Shown here one piece after another: positions 58,977-64,000 of a stretch of 64,000 nucleotides of DNA. Each line of letters opens with the position of its first letter. Position 1 is the stretch's first letter. A model generated the notes under the pieces. That model made no database searches and was not told the DNA's origin. It saw nothing but the letters and a program-made list of their open reading frames with translations. The position numbers and the translations under genes were made by a program. Origin of the DNA: an uncultured Poribacteria bacterium (GTDB lineage Bacteria > Poribacteria > WGA-4E > WGA-3G); NCBI GenBank assembly GCA_951828385.1, contig OX639973.1, positions 1,054,001 through 1,118,000 on the forward strand, given 5' to 3'.

Positions 58977-61900
58977 CTATTGAGACAACCAAATCGGATT
59001 GCGTGATGCCTCAAGTCGATTGAGGATAACCCAAATATGCCCGTTTACCGAATTCTGCTTAGCGATATAGGGCAGTTCCTCTCGGAAGGTTTGTCCGAGT
59101 TGTCCGCCGCGCCGTTTGGCAATCAGCCCGGTCAGCAGGAGCAGATCATTACCGTAAATCTGATGGGCAGAGAGTGCTGCTTGTAAAGCTTTATCACTAT
59201 CCTCCGAGGGTGAAAGCAAACTTTCAGCGATAAGACCCACAATTTTTTCCAAGACGCTCTCGCGCTGCTTTATCAGGGTTCTCGCTGCCTTATAGGTAAT
59301 CCCGTTCTGACGGACGAGCACAGCATATAAGGTTTCCAGATAATCCGCTGCACTATCACCTTGGGACTTAAGCAATTCAATTTCCTTAACTTTCGAGAGG
59401 ACGTGTTCGGAGAGTGCTGCGAGTTCCGCATGAGTGGGAACGGCTTGGGCTGCTGTGCGAATGCACCATGCAGAGCGTATACCAAGGAGCCGCCCATATT
59501 TTTCTTTTTCGATAATGGGGTCAAGTTGTGGCGCTGCCCAAGCCATTTGCAGTCTGGTGAGTGCCTCAATGTCAATCTCACCGTTCACCGCTGCTGCCAA
59601 AAGCTGCAAAGATGGGGCTTTCAAATCGGCAACCACGCGATCATAGGCTGCGGCTGCAGCTGCCATCTCACGGACTTTGGCAAAGGTTTTCGACTGAGCC
59701 GCTGTCAACTTTTGCAGTGTTTTCAGATCGGTATACATCTTTTCCGACACCTCACCTTCGATGATGCTGGCTATATCCGCTTCACCCTCTCGCAGCCCTT
59801 CAAGAAACTGGTTCACCTTTTCGTGGACATCAGGTGCCCCGTAGATAAGCAATCGATTGAGATCGATGAACACCGCCGAGTCGGGCGCGAGGTGTGCCCT
59901 CGCTTGCTGGTCGGCGAAAACTTTGATAGTTTTGAGGAACCCCGTTAGGGTGTTCTCAACACTTTTCAGTGGTACTGCTTCATCAAACTCAGCCTTTATC
60001 AAAGGCATCAGGATGTCGTAGATATTATACCCCCAGACAGAGGCACCTTGCATCCGGTGCGCGGTTCCGATGGTGATGGTTTCTGCGTCCTTCATTCGCC
60101 ATGTCAGGTGGTAGGGGGTGAGGAGCCACTCGAGTGCTTGGGCAATTGTTGCCTGCTGCAGGTCAAGATAGGTCAGACGACACTCCGGCAGATTTAGGAG
60201 CGTAGCGACATCATCAAGGCTGCCGGGTACCATATCCAGTCGGAACCCGCCAGCGTTGACCACGGTGCGAATTGCATCCGCAAGGGGTTGGTTCCGAAGG
60301 CGTGAATCGAGTTTTCGGTTCAGCCCGGGATACGCCTCAGCCCTTTTTTTGAGGATCGCCTCGTTTAATGCCTGGATCGCCGTCGCTGCGGTCGCGGCGG
60401 TGTCATCGCCGGTCTGAATACCAGCCATAAGCCCCAAGGCGTGCTGGTAGCGAAGTCGGGCTTCCTCAAGGTGTCCACCTTGCTGTAGGGCGTGTGCCTC
60501 CGTCACTGCCGTTTTTGCGTATTCCTGTCGCTTCACCGATAAGGTGTTTAATACTTCCTCAACAACCCACGCGGAAGGATACTGATACTTTTGAGATAGC
60601 ACATCTGTGTTTAGTCCATTGGCTTCAATAGGTCCAAACTGCCTTACAATGGGAGATGTTGGCACCAAGGCAGCAGACGCATCAACCGTTTGATTAATAT
60701 AAGTGGGTTTGAACCGGTTAGAATCACTCATAGCAAACTCAGTATATCTACCGCGGTACCCGTCACCATAGTCACCATAATAGTCCACATTCAAGCCGCT
60801 GCGTCTACCAAGCAAGGGTACTTGGTTTGCAGATGCCGAGAATCTTTGACGATCAAGTTGCCCTGTCCAACCCACAATTAGTTGACCGTCCTGGCCGAAC
60901 TCTTTCTGCTCACCATAGTGATAGTTATAGGCCTCGTTACCTTCAAGCCGCTGGGGTTCTTCTTCGAGTCGTCCAAAGATTCCTTGAAAATCCACACCCT
61001 CCGGCAGGGGCACGGGCACAACAACCCGCCGCGGCGGTTTCGCCTGCTGAGTGGCGCGTTTCATCTCACTTTCATCAACAGCGACAAAACTGGTATACGG
61101 ACTCATTAACCGGTAGTCCAAGGCGATGCGTGTGATCTCCTCAACCACTTCGGGGGTATCGGCATAAAACATCTGCCCAGAAAGGTCTTCTATTTTCTTG
61201 CGGGCCCACACCTTTGCCAAAACGTCGTGTGTAGGGTCGGCATCGGGAAGTGTTACATTTAGTGTATATGTGAGCGGTTGTCCTTCCGCGGTGCCGGACA
61301 ATGTTATCTCTGTTTTGCCTCCGGCTGCATAACGTCCAAAGAGGATAACCGGACGGCCCGCCCAGAGTTCAGGGATCCGCCGAGGGTAAGTCTCATAAAC
61401 CGCGAGTTGTCCCCAGTCCATCTGGATGTCGGCAAGTTGGGCGCGATGGATACGTTCAACGACCTGTGTGACGAGTTCCTTGGGATTGGTATTAAGATCC
61501 AGCACTTTACTCATGCCACCGCCCTGTTTTGCCACACCCTCAATTAGCAGACGGTTCGGGGATGAACCGATGCCGATGGTCCAAAAACGAATTGCGTCGC
61601 CAGCACATCTCCCGACTTCAGCGATGATCTCTGCTTCATTGCCAATATAGCCATCGGTGAGCATCACAACGATGCGAACCCGCTTCGGGTCAACGGGTGC
61701 ATTAAGTACCGCTTTAATACCCTTAAGCATCTCCGTGCCGCCACCGCCGTGAAGTTGTCGGGTGAAGGTAAGGGCGCGCGCCGTGTTCGCCTCTGTTACT
61801 GGTGCCGGTTTTTCAAAAAGGCTATTTGTTCGACCTGCGAAGGTGATAACTTGGAGGGTGTCCTTGGGTGTGCTACGCTGCAAAAAATGCCGCATTGTCG

Positions 61901-63029
61901 CTTTCACTTTCGCCATGGGTTCACCAGACATAGACCCTGAAACATCAAGAAGAAAAACAAGCTCACGCGGCGGGACTTTGGCGAGTTCTGCATTGAGTTT
62001 GGGTTGAATCATAAGCATAAAATAGCGTTGCTCAGGTCCAGTGGCGTGTGCGAAAACCGCCATCTCCGGCTTCTCACCGACGACCTTGTATTTCATTACA
62101 AAGTCCTTGTTGGGAATGGCATCCAGGGGCGAAGTTTCGACGGTTGCCTTTGACGTGTCAATCCGTTCCAGTGCTGCGGCGTGATTAATGATTTCAATGT
62201 CCTGTACTGGCACGCCTGCATCAAGGGATACGGATAAACGGATGTCGTGTCCTGTGCGGTAGCCGGGCTTGAGAACAGGGGGTGTGATCCGTGACGCATC
62301 TGGCACGCGGTTTGTGTCTGGGGCCCACCCCGTTCCTGATGGGTCCGGACTGAGCGTAACCTCCGTCACGCGTTCCTTTACTTCGCCGACTTTTCCCTCT
62401 AATTCCCTCGGTAACAGGGGCTTTTTAGAGATTGGGGTACCCGGAATATATCGGGGACCGACGACCATGGGGAAATGGAATTCATAAGTGCCCATGTCGT
62501 AATCCAAGACATCAACGTAGGAGATTTCAATACGAATGTCCTGACGCGGCTGAATGTTGCCGACCGATTGTGTAAAGATATTCGGTCGCTCTTGCTCCAG
62601 TAGGCTTGCTGTCTGCCCTTGCTGAATCGCTTGCTCATAGATAGCACGTGCTTGAGCCCGGCGTTTCATGACACCGATAATGTTGCGTTCCCCAATCTTC
62701 ATCGTCATCGCGTCTATCGCGGCAGTATGCGGGAGTGGAAAGACATAAACTGCCTCAATATTCTCGGCATAAGGGTTGTGGAAGGTTTGGGTCACGGTGG
62801 CACGGGCGATAAAGCCGGCGATGTTCACTTTCACATCGGTATGTTTTAGTGGGCATTCGACGACCTCACCAGCAATTTTGACGCGCAACGCGCCTTGTGT
62901 GACCTGTTTTTCAATCGGGTCTACAGGGTGCGAGTCATCCGCAGCGGGGGTGCTGCTGATTACCAGAGACAATAGTAAGATGAAACCGCCCTTGGCTGTA
63001 TGCGTTAGCAGCGAATTGAGTCGTTTCAT
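58977..63029 (-). CDS. VIT-vWA protein with secretin/TonB N-terminal (STN)-like domain
   Basis: 1350 residues from the ATG at 63029, preceded by AGGAG; the frame extends to 63107 without a signal peptide. Signal peptide (about 8-30), VIT domain (about 40-175) with VTQTFHNPYAENIEAVYVFPLP, then a vWA domain (about 350-530) with MIDAS DVSGSMSG (362-369) and LTDGYIGNEAEII. A Gly/Tyr-rich region follows. Around 906-990 is a segment LDSRLRNQPLADAIRTVVNAGGF and EWLLTPYHLTWRMKDAETITIG, of STN or secretin N0 type. The C-terminal third is helical. Presumably an exported, metal-dependent adhesion protein; the STN combination is unusual. Confidence 0.86.
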   Translation of the reverse strand: MKRLNSLLTHTAKGGFILLLSLVISSTPAADDSHPVDPIEKQVTQGALRVKIAGEVVECPLKHTDVKVNIAGFIARATVTQTFHNPYAENIEAVYVFPLPHTAAIDAMTMKIGERNIIGVMKRRAQARAIYEQAIQQGQTASLLEQERPNIFTQSVGNIQPRQDIRIEISYVDVLDYDMGTYEFHFPMVVGPRYIPGTPISKKPLLPRELEGKVGEVKERVTEVTLSPDPSGTGWAPDTNRVPDASRITPPVLKPGYRTGHDIRLSVSLDAGVPVQDIEIINHAAALERIDTSKATVETSPLDAIPNKDFVMKYKVVGEKPEMAVFAHATGPEQRYFMLMIQPKLNAELAKVPPRELVFLLDVSGSMSGEPMAKVKATMRHFLQRSTPKDTLQVITFAGRTNSLFEKPAPVTEANTARALTFTRQLHGGGGTEMLKGIKAVLNAPVDPKRVRIVVMLTDGYIGNEAEIIAEVGRCAGDAIRFWTIGIGSSPNRLLIEGVAKQGGGMSKVLDLNTNPKELVTQVVERIHRAQLADIQMDWGQLAVYETYPRRIPELWAGRPVILFGRYAAGGKTEITLSGTAEGQPLTYTLNVTLPDADPTHDVLAKVWARKKIEDLSGQMFYADTPEVVEEITRIALDYRLMSPYTSFVAVDESEMKRATQQAKPPRRVVVPVPLPEGVDFQGIFGRLEEEPQRLEGNEAYNYHYGEQKEFGQDGQLIVGWTGQLDRQRFSASANQVPLLGRRSGLNVDYYGDYGDGYRGRYTEFAMSDSNRFKPTYINQTVDASAALVPTSPIVRQFGPIEANGLNTDVLSQKYQYPSAWVVEEVLNTLSVKRQEYAKTAVTEAHALQQGGHLEEARLRYQHALGLMAGIQTGDDTAATAATAIQALNEAILKKRAEAYPGLNRKLDSRLRNQPLADAIRTVVNAGGFRLDMVPGSLDDVATLLNLPECRLTYLDLQQATIAQALEWLLTPYHLTWRMKDAETITIGTAHRMQGASVWGYNIYDILMPLIKAEFDEAVPLKSVENTLTGFLKTIKVFADQQARAHLAPDSAVFIDLNRLLIYGAPDVHEKVNQFLEGLREGEADIASIIEGEVSEKMYTDLKTLQKLTAAQSKTFAKVREMAAAAAAYDRVVADLKAPSLQLLAAAVNGEIDIEALTRLQMAWAAPQLDPIIEKEKYGRLLGIRSAWCIRTAAQAVPTHAELAALSEHVLSKVKEIELLKSQGDSAADYLETLYAVLVRQNGITYKAARTLIKQRESVLEKIVGLIAESLLSPSEDSDKALQAALSAHQIYGNDLLLLTGLIAKRRGGQLGQTFREELPYIAKQNSVNGHIWVILNRLEASRNPIWLSQ

Positions 63030-63200
63030 GAGATTCTCCTCGTTCAGTCTCGTTGATGATTGGCATCTAAAACGTTGAAGATACCGATGAAGTTTACAGA
63101 CAGACAAAACTTTTCTGAGGCAGAGAGTTCTCTACATTCCGTCCAGGGATGTTACATCAGTTATCTTATTGCGGTGGAGACCTCTTTTTTAGGAATGTTT

Positions 63201-64000
63201 TCACTCTGGCGCCTGAAACAGGGATTCGTCAATTTCTTCAGCATTCAAGATGACCTGTGTCACTCGACTGTCGCTCAGGACTTGACCTTCTACCTTTTGC
63301 ACAATATGATGCGCGACTTTGATACCCTCAACATCGCGATAATCATCCATGAACGTTTCCCTGTCCGCTGTAACGCCTTCCGGGGTTGTTTCACGATGGA
63401 TGAGTTTTACGATAGAGTGTGTTTCTTGGCTCACGAAAAGCTGCAAGATCCGGGTAGTGGGCTGCGGCACGAGGAGAATGTCAGCCGGTTTCCCATCTAC
63501 CTCTCCTGTGCCACCGTATTGAATCGGAATTTCGTTTTCAGAGAGATTCGTCAGCAGCCATAACGGCTCGCGGAAAACTGTATCCTTAAAGGCGTTAGCC
63601 CTTCCGGGCGGGAGCGGCTGAATATTCATCCCTGAGACATCATCAAAGACATAGCCAAATGCTGAAACACCATCAAAGACATAGCCCATTTGGCCGCCTG
63701 GCGAGATTTTGAAATCCTGCCTAAATTTGTCTGGGTACAGGTAGTATGACGTGGTCTCGATTTGCATCTGTCCCCTCGTCGGTGAATTGGCTGTCGCGCG
63801 AGTTTCTATGACAATATTCTTCACCGCTTGCAACTTCTCAAGCCCACCGTGTGCATCAACTGCTGCCGCAAGAATCTCTTTGGCTTTCGCCGTGTCGGCT
63901 TCACTCGCTTTAGGCACTGACTCCGCGGGTGGTGCTGCGGGTGGCTCTATCGCAATGTTGAAAAAGAGACACCCCACGACGCAGCCTAAAAACAGTTGTG
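63201..64000 (-). CDS. Secreted outer-membrane lipoprotein-sorting-like protein, 5' end outside window
   Basis: The frame has no credible start in the window: a GTG at 63977 is inside a hydrophobic stretch (QLFLGCVVGCLFFNIA), which is evidently the signal peptide, so the gene begins beyond 64000. At least 265 residues. The mature part has ILAAAVDAHGGLEKLQAVKNIVIETRATA, a start seen in proteins of the MucB/LolA-like outer-membrane lipoprotein family, and ends with HIVQKVEGQVLSDSRVTQV and DESLFQAP. Substrate and location are inferred (periplasmic). It precedes the VIT-vWA gene on the same strand with a 170-base gap. Confidence 0.7.
   Translation of the reverse strand, partial: QLFLGCVVGCLFFNIAIEPPAAPPAESVPKASEADTAKAKEILAAAVDAHGGLEKLQAVKNIVIETRATANSPTRGQMQIETTSYYLYPDKFRQDFKISPGGQMGYVFDGVSAFGYVFDDVSGMNIQPLPPGRANAFKDTVFREPLWLLTNLSENEIPIQYGGTGEVDGKPADILLVPQPTTRILQLFVSQETHSIVKLIHRETTPEGVTADRETFMDDYRDVEGIKVAHHIVQKVEGQVLSDSRVTQVILNAEEIDESLFQAPE

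Noticed and set aside
1-64000. tRNA, rRNA, CRISPR or replication-origin signals
   Set aside because: I searched by eye for tRNA cloverleaf motifs, rRNA and repeat-spacer patterns and found none; a tRNAscan run would be needed to be sure.

Overview
The window is chromosomal DNA of a Gram-negative-type bacterium. It carries a type II secretion system, a TonB-dependent receptor, a heptose isomerase and many signal-peptide proteins. The mix of family types points to the candidate phylum Poribacteria or a close relative: secreted LamG, HEAT, VIT-vWA and FGE/sulfatase-modifying-type proteins with dockerin-like calcium loops, short dispersed palindromic repeats and abundant IS3 elements. That assignment is inference; no rRNA or other marker gene is present. 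I saw no tRNA, rRNA or CRISPR array.

Layout. 1-5250 (all minus): a small cysteine-rich secreted protein, a WD40 protein, a MacB/FtsX-type permease and the first ~480 residues of an STT3-family oligosaccharyltransferase that runs off the left edge. 5965-10189 (minus): a secreted beta-propeller protein and a SpoIVB/S55-type peptidase. 10190-24000 is the accessory region. It holds a tiny basic ORF, four IS3-family copies or remnants, an IS1-like relic and an IS5-type element. It also holds a restriction-modification-like block (EcoRI-type adenine methyltransferase overlapping a DUF262-HNH protein, a second HNH protein, a winged-helix protein and a coiled-coil protein behind a near-consensus promoter with an inverted repeat). 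Next to it is an AT-rich ABC/OLD-type ATPase plus TOPRIM-like locus (OLD or PARIS-like defence type) broken by successive insertions. An FGE-domain protein sits among the wreckage between short repeats.

24100-35080 returns to ordinary genes. On the plus strand lie glpK, a sensor histidine kinase and an NtrC-type regulator. Rhodanese and TonB receptor genes lie on the minus strand. A LamG protein, a squalene-hopene-cyclase-like class II terpene cyclase with a DxDD motif and a TIGR04283-type glycosyltransferase follow on the plus strand. 35213-48778 (minus) is one type II secretion operon in the order gspE-F-G-H-I-J-K-L-M-D. Its secretin has about twice the usual number of N1-type domains, and its GspK has repeated ComEA-like helix-hairpin-helix motifs. 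No gspC or gspO is seen.

49161-64000 (minus) holds a HEAT-repeat protein, a DUF3352-like protein, a sodium:solute symporter with its DUF4212 partner, an AAA ATPase fused to a PD-(D/E)xK nuclease-like domain, gmhA, a two-domain FbpB-type ABC permease, a 1350-residue VIT-vWA-STN protein and the start-truncated gene of a secreted protein. Two ~150 bp MITE-like elements in opposite orientation bracket the AAA-gmhA-permease block.

The accessory region is a defence-and-mobile-element island. The strongest leads are the shredded ATPase/TOPRIM locus, the EcoRI-type methyltransferase with DUF262-HNH, the HNH cassette between direct repeats, the expanded secretin and the bacterial STT3.
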